Positions 21,541 to 34,100 of a stretch of DNA of 64,000 bases are shown piece by piece. This DNA is from Bryoerythrophyllum caledonicum (Eukaryota; Streptophyta; Bryopsida; Pottiales; Pottiaceae): positions 1,304,501 through 1,368,500 of the forward strand of contig OZ020517.1 of NCBI GenBank assembly GCA_963971425.1. Direction: 5' to 3'. The notes under the pieces were generated by a model. It saw only the letters and a list, made by a program, of their open reading frames with translations, had not been told where the DNA came from and searched no databases. A program made the position numbers and the translations under genes. Each line of letters starts with the position of its first letter. Within the stretch, counting starts at the first letter, position 1.

Positions 21541-21770
21541 TACAGTGCTACTATTCATCTCTACAGTAACTTGCCCGACTACAAAAAAGTCGAGCTTTTT
21601 ATGCATGAAGCACCATAACCTTTTCCCAGTAAGCCCAAAAATAGAAAGAAAAAATTCCCCGCAAAGTTAACCTGTAGTCCTATTTCTCACTAAAAATTTC
21701 AAGAAGCTATCTTCAAAAATGGACTTTTAGGAGCCTGCAGGAACAAATGGTCCTTTAGTGGTTAAATGCG

Positions 21771-23216
21771 CCAAGAGAGCCTCAGGGAACGCCACGGGAA
21801 CTGACCCTAGGGAACGCCTTTGGAACATTCACTGCACCGGGTCGGGAATCCGGAGACTGCGCTGTGAAAGTTCGGCGCCTTCAAAACGCTCATCGAACTC
21901 ACACTTGAAACATTCTGTGCCGCACGCTCACTTTCTTCTTCGTTGGAACTCCATCTCTTCGAGCCTAGACGTGAGTTGTGAGTACAAGTTTGAAGTTTCG
22001 TTCCGTGGAACTAGCTTTACTGCTGATCTAGAGGTATTTTGCCAGCTCGTAGATCGATCAGCTGCCTGCTACCTTTTTTTCTGGAAACCTTTGATGAGAT
22101 ATCATGATTTTTAGGAGAATCTGCTGAATTTGAGGGTAGTTTTGGTTGAGTTCTTGCAGTAATGTTTCCTAGTTTCATTTCGGTGGTAGAACTTGATAGT
22201 CCAGGTGATGAGTTGGGGTTCCGGATATATTGTAAAGCAAGTTGGGGAGAGTCGTGTTGTAGCCGGATCATGACGAACTTACCTCTGTGACTGGTTCAAA
22301 TGATATTTGCAGTGTTATCAGTGCAACATTTTCAGTGAAGGAGGTGGAATTAGCAGCCTTGCAACTGGTCGAGTGGGAGTGCTCCTACTCAGGTTTGTGC
22401 CTGCAACTAATTTCCACTGGTTTTTGGAGCTTGTAATTTGTAATTTGTCAGCAGGGAGGGCCGGTTATGCAAGGAGGTGCAAGAGATGGAACATCACCTC
22501 TTGAAGCAGCTTGCATGACCGTCTCTTCCTGCAGATTAAGTACTGCGGAACATGAATTTATTTTAGGAGTGGTTGCAGTTTGGTGTTGGTGAAGTCATCT
22601 GAAGTTCCGAAAGATATCCCCTCTTTTTACTACCTTTTGTCCACTTCAATGGTTCGGACACAATGGAAATCACCTAGGTATTACACGAGTATTGCCCAGA
22701 TATTAGAAAGGTACGACCTTGGCATCACATGGGTATCACCTGAGACAGATATTTTATATTTTCCAAAGAATTTAGACAGTCTCCATTTGGAATGAATAAT
22801 GTATGAACTAGATAGACACGTAGGGTAGTTATCAGATTAATATATGAAAGAGCTTGGTGGTCTTTATAATCTCCCTTTGGAAAGGATTATAGTTACCTTG
22901 GACCAGCTCATGTGCTCGTATGTGCTCGAACTGTAGGGGATCGTCCTATCATGGTGACGGTGTCTGGTCAAGCACAACGAAGAGTTGAGAAATCACAAGG
23001 TCATTGTGACCATCCACTGAGATGACACTGAACCAGCTGCAACTTCGAATAGTGAGTCTGGTTATTTGCATGGATGCTCATCACGGTCATATTCTGATCA
23101 AGCACTGCAAAGAGTCGCTTCAATTAGTAATCGCTTCAAGGTCACATTGTCAGCAGGTCAAGTTTTCTTCCAAGTGAAAGCTCAAATTTCTCCTGATGAT
23201 TGTCGGTTGTGTGCAG
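21771..23216 (+). promoter_or_regulatory. presumed promoter, 5' UTR and leader intron of the SHMT gene
   Basis: Composition shifts to GC-richer DNA at 21770. No coding exon is recognisable. A plausible leader exon lies around 21800-21970, ending CTAGAC before GTGAGTTG (donor-like), and TTGTGTGCAG ends at 23216 directly before the coding exon (acceptor-like). Segments at 22600-22870 (AAGATATCCCCTCTTTTTACT, AGAGCTTGGTGGTCT) match the small transposon found in the kelch introns, so part of the putative leader intron is transposon-derived. The transcription start cannot be fixed. Confidence 0.4.
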
Positions 23217-23228
23217 GTAGAGACGGCC

Positions 23229-24993
23229 ATGCAGGTTACCAGCTCCAGATCAGATCATGGTGCCACACACGAGCAGTTTCTTCTGCACAACAGCAACAAT
23301 GTCACCGGCGCTCAGACGCTGAAGCGGATCTTCAACTCTCCTCTCCAAAGTGGTCAGTTCCGGACTCCAACCAACCAAATGGCGGGTCGAAGCAATCCTC
23401 CATCTCCTCAACAATCTCAAGTCACTTATCAACAGCCATCTCGACCTGCGTCGCAGTTGGCCGTCAACCCTGCAGCGCACGGCGCGTTCCGCGCCATCAT
23501 CTCACCGCCAGAATATAGAGGTCAGGAGTGTGGATCCCGGAAGCGCGCAGTCCAGAACTGGGGTAACCGTCCTCTTTCAGAATGCGACCCGGACCTGTGG
23601 GAGATCATGCAGAAGGAGAAGCTGCGGCAGCACCGCGGCATCGAGCTGATCGCGTCGGAGAATTTCACGTCGCTGGCGGTCTTCGAGGCGCTCGGCAGCC
23701 ACCTGACGAACAAATACTCCGAGGGCCTGCCCGGCAGCCGCTACTACAAGGGCAACGAGCACATCGACCAGATCGAGTCGCTCTGCATCTCGCGCGCGCT
23801 CACCGCGTTCCACCTCGACGCCAAGTCGTGGGGCGTGAACGTGCAGCCCTACTCGTGCTCCTCGGCAAATTTCGCCGTGTACACCGCGCTCCTGCAGCCG
23901 AACGACCGCATCATGGGGCTCGGCGTCCTCTCCGGGGGGCATCTCAGCCACGGCTACCACACGCACAGCGGGAAGAAGATCCCCGCCGCGTCCATCTTCT
24001 TCCAAACGCTCCCGTTCAAGGTAGACTCCGACACCGGCCTCATCGACTACGACAACATGGAAGAAATCGCGCTTCTGTACCGTCCCAAGATCCTCATCTG
24101 CGGCGGGAGCTCCTACCCCAGAGAATGGAACTACGCGCGCTTCAGGGCTGTCGCTGACAAGATCAACGCGGTGCTTATGTGCGACATGGCACACATCAGT
24201 GGTCTGGTCGCGGCCCAGGCGTGTGTGAGTCCGTTCGAGTATTGCGACGTGGTCACCACCACCACGCACAAGTCGCTGCGCGGGCCGCGCGGCGGGATGG
24301 TGTTCTACCGGAGGGGGCTGAAGAAAGATCAGTCCGCGTACTCGTTTGAGAAAGAGATCAACATGGCGGTGCACCCCACGGTCCAAGGCGGGCCGCATAA
24401 CAATCACATCGCGGCGCTCGCTGTAGCGTTGAAGCAGGTATCGTCACAGACCAGTTCCTCTCTTCTTTCTACTTTCTCTCTCCTTCACTAACCAAGATCA
24501 CGCCCATCAGGTTTCCTCCAGTGTATACAAGGAGTACATCCACCAGGTGAAGAGAAACGCACAAGCGCTCGCTGAGGGACTGAAGCGCCGCGGATACAAG
24601 CTCGTCACCGACGGCACAGACAACCATCTACTTCTATGGGACCTGCGTCCGCTTGGAATTGCCACCAATCTCTTCGAGGAGGTCTGCGAGGCGTGCTGTA
24701 TCACGGTGAACAAGAGCGCGGTTTACGGCGACAGCAGCTCGTTCCAGCCCGGCGGGGTGCGCGTGGGCACCCCGGCCATGACGTCGCGCGGGTGCGTCGA
24801 GGCGGACTTTGAGGTCGTGGCGGAGTTTTTGCACCACGCGGTGGTGATCACGCAGGGGTTGCAGAGGGAGAACGCGAAGCAGCCGCAGCGCCTGGGGTGT
24901 GGCAATGCGAACTCGGAGATCATCGCGTTAAGGGCGAAGGCGGAGGAGTTCGCTTCCAGGTTCGAAATGCCAGGGTTCGAAGTCAAGCAGTAG
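23229..24993 (+). CDS. SHM6/7-like: serine hydroxymethyltransferase, SHM6/7 class
   Basis: Two exons, 23229-24437 and 24511-24993 (563 residues), with a 73-base GT-AG intron after VALKQ; phases agree. The enzyme class interconverts serine plus tetrahydrofolate with glycine plus 5,10-methylene-tetrahydrofolate using PLP. Visible motifs: [54 protein letters not shown], the PLP lysine K348 in [34 protein letters not shown] and [29 protein letters not shown] and [14 protein letters not shown] resemble Arabidopsis SHM6/SHM7 rather than the mitochondrial or main cytosolic forms. SHM7 (MSA1) is nuclear and affects S-adenosylmethionine supply, so a similar role is possible. The first ~110 residues are a low-complexity extension without an obvious transit peptide. 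An in-frame ATG at 23196 lies before the likely acceptor at 23216, so 23229 is preferred. Confidence 0.9.
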
Positions 24994-25262
24994 TTGAGAT
25001 TTACAGAAAACTTTGTACAGACAGGATTTGGTTTATACCATGCATTACGAATCAGATGCGATGAATGTCATTGCAGAAAAGAAGAGATTGGTACTTACCA
25101 ACTCAATCTCCAGGAGAGTGCAACCGGAGGAGAAAATTACCTGCATAGAGAATTACTCAATAGAGAAAAATGGTATACCATACCCAGAACACGAGGGGTA
25201 ATTCTATAAATAAATCTTTCAAATTATCTGAACTTGTAACTCTTTCATACTATTCAGTAAAC
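24994..25262. terminator. shared 3' interval of convergent SHMT and pyruvate kinase genes
   Basis: Only 269 bases separate the two stop codons. ATAAATAAATC at 25205-25216 could serve as a polyadenylation signal for SHMT. The 3' untranslated regions probably overlap or nearly so, which could give natural antisense transcripts. Confidence 0.4.
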
Positions 25263-27643
25263 CTAAGGGATTCTCCGGACTTGGATGGACTGAAACATAT
25301 CAGCTGAGGGAATGTCCGACACGGCCACGATGAGGTCGCCGCTCTTCATCATGCCGCGCGCCTTGAGAAGCGCGAACGTCCGACGCAGGTTACTCTCCAT
25401 GTCGCCGGAGAAGTCGAGCCGGAACGGGATCAGGCCCCACTGCAAGTTCAGCCGTTGCCGCACGGATTTCGTGTCGGTGAAGGCGAAGATGGGGCAGTCG
25501 GGCCTCGACCGCGACAAAAGCGACGCCATGTAGCCGCGCTGTGTGTACACGAAGATGGCGTCCACTCCGAGCTTGTTGGCTGCACATGATATCCCTTTCT
25601 TACATCAGAAAAATCCTTAGTTCAAAGCTCAGTATGAATGCAAAGACTATGAATCTGAACTTGTATGTCTGTAAGATTTACACAAGTTCAAATAGCCTGG
25701 ATTGAACTAGCATTTTGAAATTGCATCCAGGTGCATCAAATACGTACCCATTTGGGAGGCGGCGTTGCAAATATTCTCTGAGATGCGGTCCTGAAGCACG
25801 GATGAGAGCTCCGGAAGTCGATCAGTTGCATGCTGCTTATTCTCCCGGCACCACGACTCCATTCGGAGACTCACAGTGCGCAACACACTCAGCGCCTTCT
25901 CTGGGAACAGGCCCATGGCCGACTCTCCGGACAACATCAAGGCGTCCGCTCGTTGCCTCACAGCCTCTGATACATCCGCCACCTGCATCACACCTCTAAA
26001 ATCAGAATCCAACCAGAACACCATAAATTCCAGGCTTACAAACAGGCAACAGTGAGCATACCTCTGCTCGAGTTGGTGTGGGATACTCAATCATGGACTC
26101 CAGGAGCTGTGAAGCGACAATGACTGGCTTGTTGAGCTCCCGGCATAAATCCACAATGCCCTGCTGAACCGAAGGCACTTGCTCCAGAGGGATCTGAGCA
26201 CCGAGATCGCCTCGGGCCACCATAGCTCCGTCCGACACGCGAATGATGTCCTCTAGGTTCTTCAAAGAGTCACTGCTCTCAATCTTGGCGAACACTCCAA
26301 TCGATCTGCTCGGAGATACATAGTAAGAAAAGACTCGTAATATTCAACACTGATAAGAAAAGAGAAGAAGCCGTTCATACCCGTTGGGCGCTCTTGCACG
26401 AATGTAACTCTTGAGATGCTTGACGACCTCAGCCGTCCTCACAAACGAGATGGCGATGAAATCCACTTCTTCCGCGATCCCGAAATCGATGTCAATCCAA
26501 TCCTGCAAAAGAAAACGACCAATTCAGAAAACGAACAACTACTTGAAATCAAACCGCACGGTTGAATAATGCTTCCTCACCTTGGACGAAATAGTCGGCA
26601 GCATCGCATTGCGCTCACGGACGAGCCGGCCTTCACTCCAGAACGTTAGATTCGCACGAGGAAGCAACAGACCCGGATCAGTGCACTTGCACTTGACATC
26701 CGGACCGATCCTCTCAATCACCTCAAAACGAACCATCCCTCCATCCACCAGCAACTCATCTCCAACGCGAACATCTGCCAAACATCAACAACACCACACA
26801 ATCAAGCAATCACCAACGCAAACATCTCCAAAACATCTTCCCGATTGAAGAAACCAGCAAGATACCTTCAGCGAATCCGTCGTAGTTCACGACGGTGGTG
26901 CGCTCCGGCAAGCTCTCTAACTGGCGCACCGTGAAGTTCCACTCCTCACCATCCTGCGGGAGAATCAGAAACTTCAGAAATTGGAAACTGTAGAAGAATC
27001 AGAATCAGAAGAGGGATGAGAACTATGGAGGAATCGGAGGCGAAGGAGGAGGAGGAAGAAGAGACGGACATCTCGAGAGGCATGGAGATGAACCGACCTC
27101 GGCTTTGACGGATGCGGCGCCATTGAAGTCGCCGAGATGGATTTCGCTGCCCTCGGTGTCCATCATGATCGCAACCGAGTAGCCCTTCTCGGAATTCAAT
27201 CTGCGCACACTACGAATGACCTGCGTGTGCCACTCGCGCGTGCCGTGGCACATGTTAAGTCTCGCCACATTCATGCCGCCCATGGCGAGCGCCTCCAGGT
27301 GCTCGGGCGCGCACGTCGCCGGCCCGATGGTGCAGATGAGCTTGGTCCGCCTCGTGCTGCGGAACCCGTTCTCCTTCAATTCCGCCTCCGTCACGGCGTC
27401 CACCTCCATCGCCGGCCGCTGCCGCTGCTGCTGCACCTCCTGCTTCACATCCTTCTCAAGCTCTATCACGGCGCTCGTCGTCACCCACTTCCTCCCTCGC
27501 AACGACAACGCTGGTGTGTTGTTCCTCACACGGAAGGAAACCGAGGCAACGCGCGATGACGACGCTAACCCCGCAACGTCACCGCGGAGAGACGCTGCTA
27601 CACACGGCTGCTGCTGCGCGCGCATCATCGCTCCGGGCGTCAT
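25263..27643 (-). CDS. PKP1-like: plastidial pyruvate kinase, alpha-type subunit
   Basis: Seven exons on the minus strand: 27643-27098, 26953-26866, 26774-26581, 26502-26381, 26305-26062, 25982-25748, 25579-25263. All junctions are GT-AG and phases sum to 581 residues, close to the plant family length. Pyruvate kinase converts phosphoenolpyruvate and ADP to pyruvate and ATP; the plastid form feeds fatty-acid synthesis. Residues 1 to about 60 are rich in Ser, Arg and Ala, as in a plastid transit peptide. Motifs: [50 protein letters not shown] (K324, E326), [12 protein letters not shown] (345-356), [20 protein letters not shown] and C-terminal [11 protein letters not shown]. The glutamine in GAQIP and serine in LSGES stand where standard pyruvate kinases have Glu and Thr; the Arabidopsis alpha subunit shows the same pattern as I recall it and works with a beta partner. 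No plastid beta subunit is in the window. Confidence 0.95.
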
Positions 27644-28191
27644 CTCTTCGAGCTCTCGACGTGAAACGGGAAGCGCCCTCCGAGAGAGGGGTTATGCAGG
27701 GCTTTCCGGAAATTTTCTGACGGCGATGATGACGAAGTTGTTGTTGAAGTTGGACGGCTTGCGGTCGTTGGGGAATCTCGGAATCTGAAGCTGGAACATG
27801 CTTCATCTATGAGTGGAGTAGATTGACGAAGTTTTTGCGACAGATGTCGGAGTTTTCCTTTTTCTCTTTGGGAAAGCAGTGTCATAGTTTGTGGCGGGCC
27901 AGGCGTGAGCTGGAGAATCGAGGGTCGACGCGGAGATCTGGTCGTGTGGGACGTTTGGTCAATTCTGGAATCAGGAAGGTTTGAAGGTTGAGACCCGCAA
28001 TGGTTTGTTGCGAGGTTGGGTTGGTGAGCGGTTGGAGGTTGAAGTGAGTAGGGTTCGGTAGATTTGCGCCGAGGTTGTGAGGTTTTTGGAGGTTGTTGGG
28101 TTGGAGAGTTTTGGACTACAATTTGGGGATTGGCTGGCTCCGAGGTTGCGAGCTTGGGAGTTTTGATTCCGGCTGCTGGCCTGTTTCGACG
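27644..28191. promoter_or_regulatory. divergent promoter interval, pyruvate kinase / kelch gene
   Basis: The start codons of the two genes point away from each other across 548 bases. The interval is GC-rich near the pyruvate kinase side and repeats GGTTG/GAGGTTG words towards the kelch side (27970-28150). No TATA box was clear on either side. Shared regulation is possible but not shown. Confidence 0.5.
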
Positions 28192-31100
28192 ATGAAATGG
28201 GTGCAGTGTGGGCCGGGCGATTTTGCAGGGGATCCGCCATCCGACCGGAGGTCCGCTTCTTCCTTGAAGTTTTGGATTAGGTGTAGCAGTGTTTGGCGTT
28301 GGGTTGTGTTTTTGTTTCCGAGGTTACGTCGTGAGCCATAAAGATGGTGTTGCGATTTGGGAGTAGGATTTACGTGAATCGACTGGTTTTTGGCAATGAA
28401 TTATGTTTTGAGTCTGAGGTTACGTTGCGATTTTGAAGATGGTGCCGTGATTTGGAGTTTTGTCTTCGAGGTTTAGGATCAGCGAGGTTTGAATTAGGTC
28501 TAGCTGTGTTTGGCATTGGTTTTCGTTTTGTTTTTCGAGGTTAGGTTGCAAACCATGAAGACGGTGTTGTGATTGGGAGCAGTGTGGTTTGGATTAGGTC
28601 TAGCTCGAGTTGTGTCTGGTATTGAATCGAGGCTACGCTCCGATTATGAAGATGGTGTAATGGTTTGGGAGCATTGAAGTCCTGGATTTGGTCTAGCTAT
28701 GTCTGCACTAACTTCTGTTTTGTTTCCAAGGTTACGTTGCAAATTATGAAGTTACTGGGTTACGTTGCAAATTATGAAGTTACTGCCATGATTGATAGGT
28801 CTACCTGTGTTTACCACCGAGATCTGTTTCGTTTCCGAGGCGACACTGCGAACATGGTGTCCTGATTTGATCAGTGAGGTTTAGAATTAGGTCTGATTAT
28901 TTGTGTTTCGTTCGCCGAGTTGACGTTGCAAATTATGAAGATGGCGTCATGAATTTGGAGCAGCGAGGTTTTGGATTAGCTCTACCTGTGTTTAGCACTT
29001 CGTTTCCGAGGTTTATGTTGCAGATTATGCTGTAGTTCGGGAGCAGAAAGGTTTTGGATGAGATCTAGCCTGGTTTGGCGTTGAATTTTGTTTCGTTTCC
29101 TAGGCTACGTTGGGAATCATGGAGATGGTGTCATGATTTTGAAGTAGGTTTAGCCGTGTTTGGCATCGAGTTCTGTTTCGTTTCCAAGGTTACCTTGCAA
29201 ACCATGAACATGGTGCCATGATTTGGTAGCATAATGGTCTCTTTAACATCAGATTCTGTTCCCCTTGGCAGTGGCCACTCCGCCGTGCGCGTGAAGGGCA
29301 ACCGCGTGGTAGTGTTCGGAGGGCTGTACGAGAAGAAATTCCTCCACGACCTTCACGTCCTCGACATAGGTAACCATCCCATCCCCATTTCACCTCATGA
29401 GATAAAGTTGTTTGGCCTGAGCTCTCCTTGCAAATTGGTTTTCCTGGCTTCTGTCCACTCCTTATGAGATGGATTGTTTATTGTTTGTTGTAGAGAAGAA
29501 GCTGTGGTTTCAACCGGAATGCACAGGCATGTCAGCGGAGGAAGGGGGCTTAGTTGGTCCGAGTCCAAGGGCCTTCCATGTTTCTGTTGCTATTGATTGC
29601 AACATGTTCATCTTCGGTGGTCGATTTGGCCGTAAGCGGTTCGATCCCTACCCTTGCTGCTTTGTGGTTCTGAATCCATTTTTTCCTGCTACAATCCAGT
29701 GGTTTGTGAAGCCACCTGAAGGATAATCCTGTTTTTGGATAATCAAAATGATTTCTAAATAGTTCTTATGTCTAAAATCAGCTCAAAGGAGAGATATGCA
29801 GCCGATATCTCATGCAAACTCTTTTTTTACTCTCACTAGAGTTATTTGTAAAGTCACCTGAGATATCTTTTCCCTTTAAGTGAAAAACACCTCTAAATGT
29901 TTCTCAATTAATCTAAACTCAGCTCAAAGAGTTGAAAGGCAGCTGATATTCATGGTTGATCTCATGTAAAGTCTTCACTCTCAATAGGCGGCTAGAACTA
30001 CCTTGACTCAAGTTTAGAGACCACCAACCTCTTTCATACTTTATAAGATGACCAAGCTCTTCACTATGAGTAGTGGGGGAAGATTAGCGTAATGAATCAA
30101 AAGAGGGGGTGCCTTGCTGAAACTCTGGGTGGCTTTACAAATAACTCTAACCTTTCCAAAAACAAGTTTGTGAGGCCTTGTAGACAGAACTTGTATTCGT
30201 CATATCTGAATGAGAATGTGGTGTGGTTGATGTAGACTCGGAGACTTCTGGATGCTCGATACAGGTGAGCTCATGCAACACATAGATGTGAATTTTAGCG
30301 TAGATGCAACATTCAGATGTGAATTTGTATATTTACTGGTTGTCTGATTTTAGAGGATTATGTGAATTGGGGTACATGGGTTGATATTGGTGGCACTTTC
30401 TTTTTTTCTTTTGTTTTTATACAGAGACATGGCAGTGGGTAGAGCTGACAGGCTATGGAGACCTTCCTCCACCAAGAGATTTTGCAGCTGGAGCATCTGT
30501 CGGCAATGGCAAGTTGGTGATGTAAGTCTCGCACAACCCTTGAGAAAGAAAGGCAAACATTTGTTGGACTTCCTCATGACATTTCTACCTTCTGAAATTT
30601 GCAGATATGGAGGCTGGGATGGCACAAAATGGTTATCCGATGTTTACGTTCTTGACACAAGTATGTATATCTAGACGCCTTAAATTAGCTGTGTGCAGTA
30701 ACTAATTTGTTGTGTGCAAAAGTGTCAATCGCTCATTACTAGAAGTTTTTAAGAAGAGCCCAATTGCATACTAATGGAGAATAAAAAGTTTGGCCTATAA
30801 CCTGAAACGGTTTGGATGCAGATAAGAAGCTTCTATTAGTATCTAGAGAGGTTCAAAGTGTCATTTATATTTTTTGCCTCAACACTTTGGGACATGGAGT
30901 AGTTGGATGCACATAGGGAGTTTCTAGTATTATCAATTGAGGTTTGAGGTGTTGTTTCTTTTTTTAATCTTTTCTACTTGTGCACTTAGTTGTTTTCTAA
31001 GCTTTTGCTTAAATTCTTTTACTGCTTTGCTTTCCTCTGCAGTGTCGTTAGAATGGGTGCTGCTGCCCTTGCCAACAGGGCCTGCTCCGGCTCCAAGATG

Positions 31101-34100
31101 TGGCCACAGCGCAACCATGGTGGAGAAGCGAATGCTCATCTTTGGAGGCCGAGGTTGGCACTTCCACATTGCCATGAAATTTGAATAAAGTAACCTTCTT
31201 GATATTGAAACTTGTTCGGAGTAGAGATGCAATGTTTCCCAGTACTACTTGTGCAATGTTTACAAAATTTGGAAAATTTTCAAAATTTTATGATCGTCAA
31301 TTACTTGACTTATTTTTGTTATTTTTTCATTCATCAATTCCAATATGCGTTTCGTATCTAGCATCATGCCCTTGCCCTTTACTTCATTCAAGATTGTTGG
31401 TAGTAATCAGCATTTGGGGCCTTGCAGGAGGTGGTGGGCCGATTATGGGCGACTTATGGGCGCTAAAGGGTCTCTTTGATGAAGGTAGAGCAGCATTTTG
31501 ATTGGGAAATGATATTATTTACCAATCTTCCTATGAGGCAAGAATCTGTAGATCATAGTTACCTATAACCTGTTGATAAAAGTTTCTAGATTTTGACGTT
31601 GTGCATCTTCTGAGGTTTATTTTGGTCGCATTTTGTGGAAGGAAGAACAAGAGCCTCCAGCTTGGACGCAGCTAAAGCTTCCTGGCTCTGGTCCTGCTCC
31701 TCGCTGTGGACATACTACCACTGCTGGTGGATCTCAGGTATGCACAATATCTATAGATCTTTTGCGTTGTTATTGTTATTATTGTTTCAATGGAGGAATT
31801 GGGATGATGTTACTCAGTATCCTGTGTTTTCTATTTTCAACCGTCTCTACACTTAATATGCTCGAAATAGATAATTTTCATATAAGATTTAGCTAAACTC
31901 TACCATTCTCAACCAGCCATGTGATGATTTCGCTCGGTAGCATGTAACTACTGATTCTCCCCGTTTGTTGTAGTGGTGTCGTTCACAGTCATGAAATTTT
32001 TCTCGTTCTGTGGCAAATGCTGATTATTTGTCTGCATTTCTTTATTACAGTTGTTGGTTTTTGGTGGCCATGGAACTGGCGGTTGGCTTACACGTTATGA
32101 CATTTACCATAACGATTGCGTCATTCTAGATCGAGGTACATGGTTCTTCTCAACCTTAGCTCAATCTATCACTTGAAGAGCAATGCATCAGGTATTTGGA
32201 TTCAAGGCGAGGTTCTTCATTCAACAACAAGAATTTCATTTAGCACTCGAAGAAAGAGAGGCTTGAATGCTACCAAAAAAAATAAAGTTTTACCCATTCC
32301 CAAGAAGTTCTAAACTTTTTGCTCAAATTCAATCATTGTTAGCTGAATCCGCCCCATCCTTAGTGTATATTCACAACTGATAAGTTTTCCATGCAGCAAC
32401 TGTGCAGTGGAAGAGGTTATCAGTGAGCAATGAGCCGCCACCAGCGAGGGCGTACCACACCATGACCCGCATTGGTTCCAGGTTTTTACTGATTGGAGGA
32501 TATGACGGCAAAATTACGTTTGGCGACATGTGGTGGCTCGTTAGCGAAGGTCAGATTTCATCAATGCTTTTTACAATTGATCTCCACATCTGATTTCTTA
32601 TTCCTGGTATGTGTGGGAGACATGGATATATCAGTGCGGAGGTATTCATCGAGAGTACTGATCAAATGATTGTAAATTCCGGAGACAAAAGTTGTCCACA
32701 TCTTTTTACTTCATCATTGGAAGCATTAGATTTGGTACAGAGATAATCGAGTTATTTGTAAAGGCACTCAAAGTTTTCATAAGATACCCCCTCTTTTTAC
32801 TTACCATTTGTTCACTCTGAATAGTTACAAGAGCTTGGTGGTCTCTAACTCAAGTCAAAGTAGTTTGAGTCGTCTTGAAGAATGAAGAAAGAGTTTCTAG
32901 CATGAGTATTAGCCGCCTTTCTCCCTTTTGAGCTGATTTTAGATTAATTGAGGACTGCTTTTAAATATAAAAAGGGGGTATTTTATTGAGACTTTTGGAT
33001 GACTTTACAATTTCGTCTAATGCGGGCAACTATTTTTGTTTCCAAGCTGATGGATTCCGCTTGATTGATATATTACAGACGATGAGATTGCAAAGCGTGC
33101 AGTTCTGTCGCCAGCCAGTAGTTTTAAAGCTGCTGGCCCGGACTCCTCTAAAGCACCTCCAGGAAGCTCACCTCTAAAAGACAACAAGGTATGCAAATGC
33201 TGATCTTATGTAGTCTGATCCTCATCTTCACGTTGCCTCCATTGCTCTATTTTGGACTTAGTCTAGAATTAAAACAAAGATAAGATAATCTGCCTAATGG
33301 GAATGGTGTCGACTTATGTTCGGTTCCAGAACCCTGATTATAAGTGAGTAGAAACCGTTTTGAAGCTTCTGAAAAGAAATTCTTATGTTTTTTGTGTTGC
33401 AGAGTGAAGGCAAGAACACAATGTCGCCGCTGAGCGAGCTGCGGCAGCGTCTCGGTCTTCCTGCTGTTGCTGTCGCTCCTGCTCCTCAACTTGGCACCGA
33501 TGATGAGGAGCTTCTTGCTTTAGGGAAAGAGTTGCTCACCGAGAGGGATCCGAATAGTCCAGCCACACCAACTTCACTTCTCAAGGTAACAATCTTGCTC
33601 ACACTCTGCTGTATTCCTGATCACCAATACGCCACGGTAGCATAACAGAATACTCCTGCTACACCTACTTTCACGTCTCAAGGAAAATCTCCACCTTCAC
33701 TTTATATATTATTTTGAAGATATGTTTTTTCTTTGCATCTTTGTAGGCAGTGAGGAAGCATTGGAGTGAGGCAGATGCACATTCCATTCACATTCGGGAG
33801 CTGAGTCCTCTACTTCGTGACTACCGACGTCTTGTGGCCGCATATCAGAGGTTGCTACTTCCTCCATTGATCTCATAATATTGATAACGTATCCTATGTA
33901 AGAAAGGTTTTGCCATTTCCTCCTGCTTGATTGGGGTTATGTGTCTTGCAGGAGTGGAATTCTGAAGTTCGGAAGTGTGGATGGAGACGGCGTTGCAGTG
34001 CAGATTCACCGGCTCTATCACTTGAAGGATGTGAACCAGGTATGGTGGTGCATTTAACCCCAAAGTAAAATTGTTCAATGAAAATATCTTAGTTTTAATT

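Larger units (their letters stand above)
20245..21770 (+). repeat. dispersed repeat R2, copy 1, split by LINE C
   Basis: 20245-20322 (AGTTGCCAAGAGC, AAAGTGCAATTGTCAACTCTA) and 21541-21770 (TACTATTCATC, GAAGCACCATAACCTTTTCCC, CACTAAAAATTTCAAGAAG, ending TGGTCCTTTAGTGGTTAA) are the two halves of one repeat. The uninterrupted relative at 43635-43938 contains both halves joined. The LINE lies exactly between them. Confidence 0.75.

Noticed and set aside
23582-24157. 191-codon overlapping frame on the plus strand of the SHMT exon
   Set aside because: Arg/Pro-rich product of a shifted GC-rich reading; a shadow of the SHMT exon.
23577-24407. 276-codon open frame antisense to the SHMT exon
   Set aside because: The GC-rich SHMT exon has a strong GC third-position bias, which opens antisense and +1 frames. 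The protein looks like a mirror of the sense codons and has no domain.
27137-27788. Two long plus-strand frames over pyruvate kinase exon 1
   Set aside because: Antisense shadows of the transit-peptide and N-terminal exon; no domain and no splice logic.
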